DNA from: Galeopsis tetrahit
Lineage: Eukaryota > Streptophyta > Magnoliopsida > Lamiales > Lamiaceae
DNA: 64,000 bases
Reading direction: 5' to 3'
Assembly (NCBI GenBank): GCA_963675135.1
Contig: OY776131.1
Location: 21,939,881-22,003,880, forward strand
The translations under genes and the position numbers were made by a program. Below, piece after piece: positions 40,014-50,149 of the stretch (position 1 is its first letter; every line of letters starts with the position of its first letter). The notes below the pieces were generated by a model that saw only the letters and a list, made by a program, of their open reading frames with translations, was not told where the DNA came from and ran no database searches.

Positions 40014-42616
40014 ATGAGAAAGATGGGAATCACTTCATCTTCCCCAACAGAAAACACTCAGTCCTCAACTTCTTCGAATCCTCTCCATCTACTCGCAACA
40101 ATGACTTCCAATCAATCCGCCAGAAACACCGCTCTGATCACCACTGCCGCATCGCTACCACCGCCATTAGCTGCTCCGACCACCATTATCATTCCACAGA
40201 ACGCAACAATCGAGGAGTTTACACGGGTAATTCAAACTATTTCTTCCAACCTCTTAAATTCGGTGCCTATGCCTTAAATTTATGTTGGAGACGTTCAAAG
40301 GCGGACCTATGAGTTGGCTGGGCCAGGCTGTAGCCCGCCCAACCATTTAGATTTCTGTTTTTTTATGCATATTTTTTTATGCGTATTTTAAATATATATA
40401 TATATATATATATATATTTAACCACCAAATAATTTTTTGCATAAAAATAGGAAGAAAGTTGTGCATATATTAACCCACCCCATCCACTAAACATTAAATT
40501 AAATATATAAATTCAACAAAAATATATAAATTTAAAATAATTTTTTGAATTTTATAGATGGTTAATTTAGTGAAGCCCATAAATTATAAATAAAAATATT
40601 AAATTCTTTAAATTAATTAAATTAAAAGCTACAACCTATGTGGTAGTATTTGTTTTGAGAATTTTGATATAAATTTAAATTAATCGTAATTTACTTAAAA
40701 CCCAAAATAAATATATACTATTACAAATATTAAAATTTACTAAAATTCACTCGATTTTATAGATATATATAGTTTGTAGATATTTATAGAGTCAATATTT
40801 GTACGATTTTTAAGTATTTATATAATATATTTTTAAAATTTGGATTCTAGAATTTTAAAGTAGAATCGGTGTTAAATTTTAAATCCGAAAATAAACATAA
40901 CTTTAAGGTTTTGAAAAAATGTAAGCATTTTTTTAGCCTAGCCCATCCTATTTTATAATCCTGGTTCCGCCCTTAGAGACGTTCCATTGAATATCCCTAC
41001 TCAAACTCTCACTCCGATTCAAACCACTACTCCTACTCTGCAAAATCCCCAAACTACAAATCCTACTGAGCCTGAAATCACACCCGAAATCACTCCCGAA
41101 ACCACTGAAATCACCATCCCTACTGAAACCGCTCCGATTGCTGCTCCTGTTGTTGAAACAACAGAAGCAACTGAGGGAGATGACACTCCCATGGCCGAAA
41201 CCGAGCCTGAAAGAGCAGAGGACTCTGCCCACACTGGTTCCTCTCTCTCGGAATCAACTGAGTCAGAGCCTATGCCTCTAAAATCATCCTTGGCTAAAGG
41301 AAAACGAAAGCGGAGCCCGAAGAAACCAAAGAGAAGGTCCAACAGAGTGTTTTCGAGGGTGAACTATGCTGAGACTTCACGAAAGAAGAAGCCCATGGCA
41401 GGTGATGAAGCTAACGCTCCAATTCAGGTCTTTATAGATTCAGAAAAGGATAGCTCAGATGGTGGAATTGTTGATACTGATGCTACTTCCGAAACTGGTG
41501 TAGAAATGGAAACCTCAGAGGATAGGTTAGCTAATCTATCAAGGAGAAAGTTGTTAATTGAACGTAGGATTTCTGTGCCTGACTTTAATTCTAAGGGTTT
41601 GATTAGATTTCTTGAGGATAGAAATTTGTTGCATGCTGTTACGTTTGGTGAATCATTTGTTGCAACATGGGTCTATGAATTTTACTCCTGTTTACGAAAG
41701 AGCATTGGTAGAAGAACTTCTCAATGGTATGGAATTGTAAGATTTAGAGAAAGAGATCTTCCGTTTACACCTGAACTGATTAATGATTTTTTACACATTG
41801 AATCTGTTGAGGAGGTTGAGGAACCCTCAATGGATGTAATTGCTCAAGCGATTACAGATGGTAGGGTAATGCGATGGAAGAAAGTAATGCTTGCATGTAA
41901 TCTTACTTCTCTATATTCAGTTTTGCATAAGTTGATTGTGTATATATAATTGGATTCCATCCACAAACTCCACAAAGGTCACTATGAGTCAAGGAATACT
42001 TCTTTACAGAATTGTGGTAATGAGAAACTTCAAACTTGGATTGACTATTTTCAATCATATGATGAAGTTTTCTGGGACAGTAACTGACAAAGGCAATCTG
42101 CCTTACCCGACTCTCATATATGGTTATTTGAGACATAACAACTACCAAAGAGATAGACATGATATGTTGAGGGGGAGAGTTCCTCAAATTACAGTGTCTC
42201 GTAAGTTGATGATTGGAGATAGAGTTGTTGATCTCCCTATCCAAGGTGCTGAAAGAGCTGAACCAAAAGTCACTGATGATGCTCCTAATGTCCCAAACAC
42301 TACAAGCCACATTCCAATCTCCAGAGACTTTATACTTGCTCAATTAACTCATTTGCAGGATACCATCAATGAACTACAGTTCATGAAGGATTATTGGATG
42401 AAGAAACTTTCTGCTACACCAGGGGGAGTACCTGCTGCTGCTGCAGCACCAGTTCCTGATGTTGGAGTCACTGAGTCTGGGGGAGTTCGAATTGAAGAAC
42501 TTGATGCTGATGCTGATCCCAATGTTGTTGCACACTTTGCAACAACGGTGATTGAACCTAATGAAGAAGAACATATTTTTGCTGATCTTCCAGACCTTGC
42601 TGCTGGAAATGCTTGA
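40014..42616 (+). pseudogene. ORF3 (env-like, 'putative plant transposon protein' type) of SIRE-B1
   Basis: The start at ATG 40014 is conserved with SIRE-B2 (62206). The N-terminus is Ser/Thr-rich. A stop codon at 40275 and then a 679-bp TIR element interrupt it. Past the insertion the frame is Thr/Pro-rich, then basic (KGKRKRSPKKPKRRS), then shows a folded-looking block (RKLLIERRISVPDFNSKGL, WVYEFYSCLRKS, FTPELINDFLHIE) resembling the plant transposon protein domain found in Sirevirus env-like ORFs. Near 41940 a TA-rich expansion shifts the frame. The remainder (SQGILLYRIVVMRN and a C-terminus rich in Ala, Asp and Glu) continues to 42616. The position after pol and before the polypurine tract supports the Sirevirus assignment. 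Envelope function is not shown. Confidence 0.75.
40297..40975. mobile_element. Small TIR DNA element in ORF3, 9-bp duplication
   Basis: Ends AAAGGCGGACC and, on the other strand, TAAGGGCGGAACC are short imperfect inverted repeats. Flanks GAGACGTTC (40288-40296, 40976-40984) are a perfect 9-bp duplication (8 bp if trimmed). SIRE-B2 has no such insert here. The interior is AT-rich with a TA microsatellite (40396-40417). The family is hAT- or Mutator-like and not decided. Confidence 0.8.
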
Positions 42617-43079
42617 AGACAGGGGGAGGCTGAACTTTAAAGGATGCAATGTGCAGATTTCTGTTGCTGCTGCTGTTGTTACAGAAAATGATGCATTCTG
42701 CCTCACTGTTTTTATTTTAACTTATGATCCTACATTCTGATACACTGATTTAACTGCTTTTAGCTCTGTCTTGTAATTCTGATTGACAGTTTGTGTTGTT
42801 AAGTTTTACAAACTTAGTAGTTTATAGTTTAGTTTGAACTTAGAGTTCTCTTTAAGCTCTGATATTATTTTAGAGCGTTGATATTATATTAGTTGATAGG
42901 AATTCGTTTTACTTTGTTTTTATTTTCTCTTCACATTACTCTGATTATAACTTGTTTCATTATTCCCATTTAGCTCTGATTATTTCACTTTGAAACAGGT
43001 TGTGTTAAATGAGTATATTACTTACTCATTTTATTTTTGGAAGATATTACTATATAAATTCAGTTCTTTTATTGATCGA
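42617..43079 (+). other. 3' spacer of SIRE-B1 before the LINE
   Basis: A G-rich PPT-like ACAGGGGGAGG at about 42621 and GCTCTGAT words as in SIRE-A. No gene is seen. Confidence 0.5.
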
Positions 43080-43199
43080 AAAACCTAAGAGTCAAATTGA
43101 ACACAAGCCGTTCAAATGACCGGAGCCCCGTTAAAAACCTTGCTTCGGAAAACCCTCCTTAGGGATAAAACCTTAGCCAAGAGGAAAAGGTAGACTCCT

Positions 43200-44402
43200 C
43201 TAAAAGTCTAGAATATGCTCTGCAATCAAATTCTGGTCCGTGCACTTCGCACCATTAATGTTCAAAGCCTCCATCGGCTTTCGTACTTTGCGAAGCTGGT
43301 TCATTTTATGGAAAAACTTGGTATTTCTATCGCCGTTCTTTAGCCAAAGTATCCTGTTTTTTTGAGCAAACAGAGTTTGTTGCTGCTGTAAGGCCGATTG
43401 CAAGATAATTCTTTCATCAATCTCCATCTGCGCCACTGTTGGAGTATATCCTGCTGTTCCGATTTTGCATTGGATAAGCAGCAATCGCTCCTTGCTTTCT
43501 GCTATACGGGTGTGCACGTTACGGAAGACTGTTGAGTTCCATTCCCTCAGGACACCCTTAAGTCTTTTTAATTTCAACTTGACAAGTGATATAGGATCCG
43601 GAGCTGGAATATAAATTTGCCAAGAGCCTCGGATCTCATCTAAACAACGCGGATCACTTAACCACATCTTCTGGAAGCGAAAGGAGGAGCGTCCCAGTTG
43701 AGGGCCCACTGTACATTTGAATAGTATCGGGTGATGATCCGAAGAGGCTCGTGGGAGTGCAGAGGCTATAACTGATGACCAAAACTCCATGAATGACGTC
43801 GAGGCCATGATTCTGTCCAATCGTGAGGCTGCTACTGATCTATCTCTGCGCCGGATGGCCCATGTGAAGTTTGGGCCCACAATATTCATCTCCAGTAGTC
43901 CCGAGTCCGATATGAATTCCCGAAATTCCCGACATGCAACTGGACTTGGATTAGCCAAACCCACGTGCTCATGAGCACCCGTCACCGCATTAAAATCTCC
44001 AATAAGGCAAAGGGGGTTAAGGCTTAGGCTGATAATAGATTGCCATAACAGTCGTCGGCGAATATAATCTGAGGCGGCATGGACTAAACCCAAATGAAAC
44101 GTAACATTGTATATAGTGGTGCGGACGACTACCAGCTGATCTGACGAGTAACATACAGTGGTAGCATTACTTAAAAAACTCCTGCAGAATATCCAAATGT
44201 TTGGCCGCATATTTTGACGCTGGTTCTCAAAGTAGAAACTAAGACCAAGTGAATTCCAAAAACCCAGATCAACATTACTGAAACTGACCTTGGGCTCTAC
44301 AATAACTAGAAAATCCGGACGGTGCGCAGTACAGTGACTGCGGAGTAAGTTCTGCGAGTCCACATTCCTTACTCCCTGAATATTCCAAAAAACAACAATC
44401 AT
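43200..44402 (-). pseudogene. LINE ORF2 fragment: AP-type endonuclease
   Basis: It starts at ATG 44402, overlapping the ORF1 stop as ATGA. Endonuclease motifs appear in order: FWNIQGVRN, VIVEPK, LCLIGDFNAV, TWAIRRRD, SRLDRIMAS and SDHHPILF, which nick target DNA in plant L1-type LINEs. The frame then enters the linker that precedes RT (WLKNGDRNTKFFHKM) and stops after about 400 codons, where RT should begin. The following sequence is already 3'-UTR-like, so RT and the C-terminal part were deleted. Confidence 0.8.
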
Positions 44403-45835
44403 TGCTCACCACTGTCATAGCCGTGCTTAGGCAGCTCGTCATCTGTGTCTACTCCTTCAAAATCTGATGTGTCCACGTCTCCCCATCGACCTATCGCCGC
44501 CTTGGCCATATGCCTATATTTTGGCGAGTTCGAGTTCGCAACCGAAGTCAACGGCGATCTACGACAGCTTTCAGCGCTTGATCGCTCCTTAATTTCCTTT
44601 TCTATAAGAGCTCTCTCCTCTGAATTCCTTGGGTCTAGTTGCTTCCCATAGATTACCGACTTTAGTCGATGCTCCTGAACATCTCCACCCGTAGTTGCCG
44701 ATGTGTCCATACTATCCACACTGTTTTTTACACCGTTGTTTAGATTATCATTAACACCTGCCTGGAATTCATCTTGATTCTGAGCGTCGTCAAGTGCTTC
44801 GAAGCTGTTTGAATGTCGGACCTTGGTCTGGTTGACAAAATCTGATCGGGGCGATTTATGCCGGCGTCGGGGTCGATGCTTTTCGGGCTCCCGTTGTGGG
44901 GCCGATTTTGCGTCCGGTTTAGGCACGTCCACCGCTGGCGGAGGGGCTTGATTCACTCGTTTGTTGCAATTATCCCAAGTGTGACCAACAATCGAGCAAT
45001 GGCGACAATAAGCCGGAGGGTTTTCATATTTAAAATAGGCAAAGGATCTGTGGCCCTTTCGCTCAATCAGGATTTTCTCCAGCTTTTCCTTAGAGAAGTC
45101 AACTTCTACAAGAACCCTTATAAAGTGACCCATCGTATTGTCCAGGGATCGTTCATCAATTTTGATCGGGGTGCCTAGGGCATGTGACATGCCGGTGATT
45201 AACGATTCCGTCCAGTATTCAAAAGGTAACTCATAAATTCGCACTCACACTTGCGCCAAAGACGTGTTAACCTTGTATGGGTTGAAGTCACGGACCCACT
45301 TTATCAATCTGAATATCCCCGGCTTCAAGAAGCAACTGGCACGCTTCGTTGCTAAATTTCGATCTGCGTCCATGTCAAAATTGACATTAAAATACCCAAG
45401 ACCCAGAGGGATCAGTCGCCAATTTCCTTTGACACCCCAAGACTGAGTGAGCGCATCCTTCAAATCCAGTAATGGCCATGGCTTGTCCCGTTTAGCATTC
45501 GTTAAACGTCCGATAAAGGAGTTGCTGTATTCTGTCACACGCGCCGCATACTCTGTTTTATCCACTGTAATCGATATGAAATCCCCTTTCTTGATTGGCA
45601 TGTGGGCTGGCCGGGAGAGAAATGGATCCGAATTTGGGATTGAATCTGGGACGAGAGGTCGCAATCCAGAGGTAAGAACGTCTTTAAAACTGAGCGGCGG
45701 CGCGACCGGCTGCGTCGGGCGTTCCTCTGTAGGGTGGTCGGTCAAGAAGTTCTTCAGCCACGGGAATGCTGTGCATAATCCAGCCAGTGTTGATGCTTTG
45801 TCGTAATCCGCCGTCATACCGCCGTCAGTACCCAT
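44399..45835 (-). pseudogene. LINE ORF1 (DUF4283-type, zinc knuckle), one nonsense codon
   Basis: It reads from ATG 45835 with an in-frame TGA at about 45245 where a Trp would be expected. The frame then continues unchanged to 44399. The first part (KKGDFISITVDKTEYAARV) and following block match the DUF4283 RNA-binding-like domain of plant LINE ORF1. A zinc knuckle CRHCSIVGHTWDNC follows, then a long Ser/Arg/Asp-rich region. ORF1 proteins bind the LINE RNA. The short 4-nt overlap with ORF2 is typical. Confidence 0.8.
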
Positions 45836-45930
45836 TGCAGTCGAAGCGGAATTGCAACCCTAGTATAACTGTTTCCTGAATCGCCGGAGCATATTCAGTT
45901 TTCGTAAGTCTTTTTCCAGAAAAAAAAAAA

Positions 45931-46052
45931 AAAAACTGGTGTTGACTTGACTAGTACATGGATATGATGGTAATACTCTAGCATGTACATAAAACTGGTT
46001 TATATATGTTTACATATGTACATCAGGTGTGCTGTAGCAGAAAGGTCAAATT
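45931..46052 (+). other. Pre-PPT spacer of SIRE-B1
   Basis: It follows a run of about 15 A. It is similar, in inverted orientation, to 58640-58700, confirming the same family there. Confidence 0.55.
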
Positions 46053-46060
46053 GGGGGAGA
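46053..46060 (+). promoter_or_regulatory. Polypurine tract of SIRE-B1
   Basis: GGGGGAGA, preceded by AGGTCAAATT, lies directly before the 3' LTR. Confidence 0.85.
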
Positions 46061-46061
46061 T

Positions 46062-46852
46062 TGTTGATGTTGAAGACTTGGTGATGTTATCGAAGATGTT
46101 ATCACACAAGGCTGCAACATCTTAATTCGACCTTTCTTATTTTTCCTAAGTCCAAATTCTGTTTTCTAGCTAATGCTGCTTTGGATGTTGTAACATCGCA
46201 GGTTGAAGATCTAGAATATTCTACACGGTTCCAGACTGGAAGGTTGTGGAAGATTGGAGAATTATGTAGATCATGCGGTTGCTTTGGAAAACGTCCAGAA
46301 CTGGCTGGAAGAACTTAGAAGGCGGTTGGGAGAAAAAGAAGGAATGAGATCCTAAATTTTAGGAGATCATGGATGTAGGTTCTAGGCTCCATATTCACGC
46401 CTATAAATATAGCAGAACCGTGTTCATCATCCATCCAACGAAGTGTCATTCTTTAAGTCCTAAACTAGCGTTCATCCTGTTAGGAATTAATTGTCATTGA
46501 CATGATCTTGTCGTTGTGCCGAAGAGTCCAAACTTCCTGTACAACATAGACTTTTCTATACTTCTTTGATAGATAGATCATAGAGTTAGATTAGTTTTTG
46601 GTAGTGTAATTTTTACACTTAAGTCGTCTTTAGACTAGATACTTTATCAAGTCTTATTTCCGTTGTGAATATTTGTTAACACACCATTTGTATTCACATA
46701 ATTATTAGTGAAAGTTTCGCCATGAGGCTCGCATAGATTTTAAATTAAAATCTATGTTAAAAAGTTAATTCTGTGTCTTTGTGTTTTCATTCTTTTAAGT
46801 CTTTCGTTATTCGTATTCTGATATTCTGTAATCGAGTCAGTGTTACTTCTGG
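46062..46852 (+). repeat. 3' LTR of SIRE-B1 (3' end lost)
   Basis: It is collinear with the B2 5' LTR through CTTCTTTGATAGATAGAT and the hairpin CATAGATTTTA/TAAAATCTATG (46732-46756). After about 46783 it instead resembles the inverted LTR at 56136. The terminal ..CTTTCA is absent. Confidence 0.75.
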
Positions 46853-46867
46853 CTCGCATAGATTAAC

Positions 46868-47190
46868 TTTGTAATTCTTTAAGTTTGACTAATTTTGAAT
46901 TTGGTTCTGATGGAATACACATTTTAATTTTGGTCACATAAGTTGGCAATTCAGTCCAATTACTCCCATTGCAGGTAAATGAATAGGTCAAATCCTTAGC
47001 TCGTGTGCAATTCAAATCAACTGTGAATTTACTCATGTGCAGAAAAAAAATGGATTTGTCTGGTTCATTTACCTATAATAGGTAATTTAACTGAATTCAA
47101 AATTTGAGTCAACTTATGAGATCAAAATCAAAACGAGTATTTCATCAGGATTAAATTCAAAGTTAATCTAACTTAAAGGATTGCATAAAC
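46868..47190. mobile_element. Foldback element
   Basis: Arms of about 140 bp are inverted repeats around a centre near 47025: for example TTTTGGTCACATAAGTTGGC against GTCAACTTATGAGATCAAAA, and GGTTCTGATGGAAT against ATTTCATCAGGATT. It abuts the broken end of the 3' LTR of SIRE-B1. The family is unknown. Confidence 0.65.
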
Positions 47191-47475
47191 TTTAATCCCA
47201 ATATTTTACAACAAATATAATTTGAAATAAATAAATTTAAAAAAAAAATAGTTAAAGGACAAAAAAAAAAAAACCAACCTCTTTCCCCACTTTCACTCCT
47301 CTGCCCAAAAAAAATCCCTTCCCAGGAAGCACCGCCCCTTCCTCATTTCTTTTTAGGTTCTCTCTTTCTTTTTTTTTTCTTTTATATTCCATACCTTTTT
47401 ATTGGCCACTTGCCCAAGCCTACATACCATACTACACAATGGATCAGTAAAATAATTTATTTTTGGGTGTCGGTG
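47191..47475. other. A-rich and T/C-rich spacer
   Basis: Poly-A and poly-T/C runs only. It may be the decayed end of an Athila LTR in front of the primer-site-like repeat. Confidence 0.3.
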
Positions 47476-47587
47476 ACCAACATATTTTGGCGTCATTGCC
47501 AGAGAACAGTTGTTAATATGATTGATTATTATTCACCAACATATTTTGGCGTCATTGCCAGAGAACAGTTGTTAATATGATTGATTT
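47476..47587 (+). repeat. Tandem duplication of an Athila-like primer site
   Basis: A 59-bp unit beginning ACCAACATATTTTGGCGTC occurs twice (from 47476 and 47535). Each has TGGCGTCATTGCCAGAGA, four transitions away from TGGCGCCGTTGCCGGGGA, the tRNA-Asp-type primer site of Athila elements. Confidence 0.65.
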
Positions 47588-48110
47588 TTTTAAAATAATA
47601 AATAAAAATTCTCGTGATTGTATTTGTTATTCTGTTTGGTGATTTGAACTAACACTGACCCCTCAATGTCTATTCTATTTTTCTCTATATATTTTTATTT
47701 TCAGTGATTGATCACTCATGAAAATCGGAGTGAACGACAAATTAATTTTACATCGAAGAGAAAAACGAGTAGTGATGAAGAAAGTGATACGAATGAAGAT
47801 CCAATTTTCGAATATATTGAAAACATGGTTGAGGAAAGTGAAGAAAGAACGATGAATAAGTTGGCAACTCAACCATAGCTAGTCAATCTCTTTGCATTAC
47901 AATTTCTTCTATTGCTGCTAATGTTAATTAAGAATTAAAATCGGGACCAATTCATTTATTGCCTTTTTTTATGGTCTTGCATGAGAAAATCCACATGCTT
48001 CCCTTAAGGAGTTCCATGTAGTATGCTCGAGCATGAAATCAATCGGAGTCACGGTGGAACATATCAAGCTAAAAATCTAATTTCATTATAAATCCAAACA
48101 CCCAAACACA
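47588..48110 (+). pseudogene. Athila-lineage gag remnant
   Basis: After a leader-like stretch, codons from about 47700 to 47880 are Glu/Lys-rich. Between about 47944 and 48075 the sequence, allowing a frameshift in a T run near 47970 and an in-frame stop, encodes phrases such as ENPHASLKEFHVVCSSMKS and VTVEHIKLK. These correspond to the Athila Gag block (NPH.HLKEF..VC). It is heavily decayed. With the primer-site-like repeat upstream this marks an old Athila element whose LTRs are no longer recognisable. Confidence 0.65.
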
Positions 48111-48622
48111 ATAAAACTAGTCAATAACAAAATTAACAAATGAAAGCAAGCTCATAAAATATAAATAATAAATTATTAAGTTAAAGAAAGATATTATTAG
48201 AGAATATATCATCTATTCACTTCAATTCCTCAATGATCTTCGAATCTCTCCAAATGATACCAATAAAATGAAATATTTAATTAAAATCTATCTATAAAAA
48301 AAATGAAAGGAAAATAAAATTTAAACTAAACTATTGAGTGAGGGGGACCTAACCATTTTCTCCAAAAGTATGGGAGCTGCCCCCCCTCTGTGACCTGTGT
48401 GCATACCCCCTGTTTCTTGCGTGCGACTGCAGTGTAAAAAATGGAGTAGATGGGCCTGGGCAATCTGATTGGGCTTGTTTGCTTTTGCTCTCTTCTTAAT
48501 TCCAGTGATTGGGTTGGGCCATCAATAATTAAGGGGTACGGTTATTAACACCTTCATCACTAATAGATGCACCCCACTGCTAAATTCTCTTCTTCAATTA
48601 AACTTCAACCCTAATTGCAGCC
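48111..48622. other. Decayed spacer
   Basis: AT-rich, with no gene and no clear repeat structure. Probably further Athila remnant. Confidence 0.35.
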
Positions 48623-48630
48623 ACAACAGT

Positions 48631-49156
48631 TAGGGGTGTGCACCGGTCCTAAACCGAACCGGGACCGAAATCTTCACTATTGTATGGACCGGAGACCGGA
48701 CCGTAATTAATCTGGTCCAGATCAGACCGGACCGGATTTTTTTTTTTTTTTAAAGTTTATGGAAGCAAGAAAAATATTGATGAATTTGTGTATGAAAATC
48801 AAAGTGTTGCTCTTTATTTTAAATCAACGCCAATGTGAATTTTATTTATATTATTATTAATGATCGTTTGATCCTAAAAATAAATTAAATATGTTCGTTA
48901 AATTATATATTTGAAAAAATGTAATAGATCTCAACAATTTTACCTCACATCCTCACCAATTATTTAGTTTAGAAAAATAAGTGAGAGTGTATTGGTAAAA
49001 AAATATAAAAAAAAAATTCCGGTCCAAACCGGTCCGGAAAATTCCGGTCTTGGACCGGACCGGAAAACCGGAATCTAAAATTTGAAGGACCGGAAACCAC
49101 CGGTCCTGTCCGGTTCCGGTCTTTTTTCCGGTTCGGTCTTTTTTTGTGCACTCCTA
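48631..49156. mobile_element. Non-autonomous hAT element (526 bp), TSD ACAACAGT
   Basis: It begins TAGGGGTGTGCACCGG and ends TTGTGCACTCCTA. The perfect 8-bp ACAACAGT flanks it (48623-48630, 49157-49164). Subterminal parts are packed with CCGGTCC/GGACCGG words on both sides of an AT-rich core. No transposase frame is present. Confidence 0.9.
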
Positions 49157-49164
49157 ACAACAGT

Positions 49165-49863
49165 TACTTCTGGCCGCCGCCGCCACCCACCCCAACCACA
49201 ACAGTTACTTCTGGACCAAAGTTTTGACTTGGCCTATTTCCGTCCTCCAACTTCGTCCCTCCGTATCTTGAGCTTCCGGCCTCCGATCGATTCGATTCTT
49301 TTTTTTCATTTCACTCCATTTTTCGAGCCGGATCCATTGCACTCCTCGCTTTGGTCCAGTAAATTGTGGTGGGTGTTTTGCTCTCAAAATTCTTCGTTTT
49401 TTCCTACAAAACCGACAAAACACCACCTTTCTCTTATTTTGACCAAAACAATCGTAATCAATCCATAAATCAATGAAATCACACTAAAATTGAGCTTCAC
49501 ATGTGCATAAAAAACATGTAAATTCCACCCGAATCACTGGAGTTGACATGAGCAGTTCGAATTGGCCAAACTGACGGTTACGGTTCAAAAACTGAATATT
49601 AACCAGTATTTTACGGTTCGATTTCGATTAGTCAAAATGAAAATCATCGATTTTGATTAAACTTCTGGTTTGACTGGGTAACTGGCCAAACCACCGATTT
49701 TTTTTTTTAGTTTTATAATTCGAATATAGACCTGCAGGCTGCAACTCTTCAGGCTTTGATAGGCGGATAGCTCATTACTTCATTTATTGGCTCTCTCTTT
49801 TTCATTCATAAAGCTTTGAAGAGTAGCTGGGTACAAGAAAAAACAATTAACTAGTAATACTAA
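49165..49863. other. Spacer, C/T-rich then AT-rich
   Basis: The 20-bp phrase CCACAACAGTTACTTCTGGc recurs just downstream (about 49195) of the hAT right flank. 49555-49700 carries CGGTTCGATTTCG-type words that reappear around 50470-50560 on the other strand, possibly ends of a decayed TIR element enclosing a MITE. No gene is seen. Confidence 0.35.
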
Positions 49864-49865
49864 TA

Positions 49866-50147
49866 CTCTCACCGTCCCACAATAACTTTCACACTTTCAT
49901 TTTCGGGACGTTTCACAATAACTTTCACATCCTTAAAATAGAAAACCCTTTATAAACTCCACCCTCATAATATCCTCAATTTTATACAAATGTCATTACT
50001 TTTTCTCCACACATACACAAAAGTCAACTCATTATTTACTTTATACATAAAGTTTTACAAAATTACCCCTCAAAACTCCACTCATTATTACACTTTCTTA
50101 ATTTACGTGTCCACCTACCTATAAAAATTAATACGGAACGGAGGGAG
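49866..50147. mobile_element. Stowaway-type MITE
   Basis: Ends CTCTCACCGTCCC and, on the other strand, CTCCCTCCGTTCC, flanked by TA (49864-49865, 50148-50149). Confidence 0.8.
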
Positions 50148-50149
50148 TA

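Larger units (their letters stand above)
43080..45930 (-). mobile_element. LINE (non-LTR) with ORF1 and endonuclease, RT missing
   Basis: On the minus strand, ORF1 is followed by the endonuclease part of ORF2. Then comes a 3'-UTR-like stretch (GCAAGGTTTTTAACGGGGC) with AATAAA and no RT. The 5' end lies near 45930. Neither a poly(A) tail at 43080 nor a target duplication is clear. It is inserted between ORF3 and the polypurine tract of SIRE-B1. Confidence 0.75.
33614..46852 (+). mobile_element. SIRE-B1: decayed Sirevirus-like Copia element with ORF3
   Basis: A 5' LTR, a primer site matching the initiator-Met tRNA complement (TGGTATCAGAGC), gag, protease, integrase, RT, RNase H, an extra ORF before the polypurine tract, and a 3' LTR appear in Copia order. 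The element holds a TIR insertion in ORF3 and a LINE between ORF3 and the 3' LTR. In-frame stops and a frameshift kill pol. A second copy, SIRE-B2, starts at 53059. The 3' end of the right LTR is truncated, so there is no target duplication. Confidence 0.88.

Noticed and set aside
49082..49468. 128-codon frame
   Set aside because: It crosses the right end and target duplication of the hAT element, so it cannot be an old gene.
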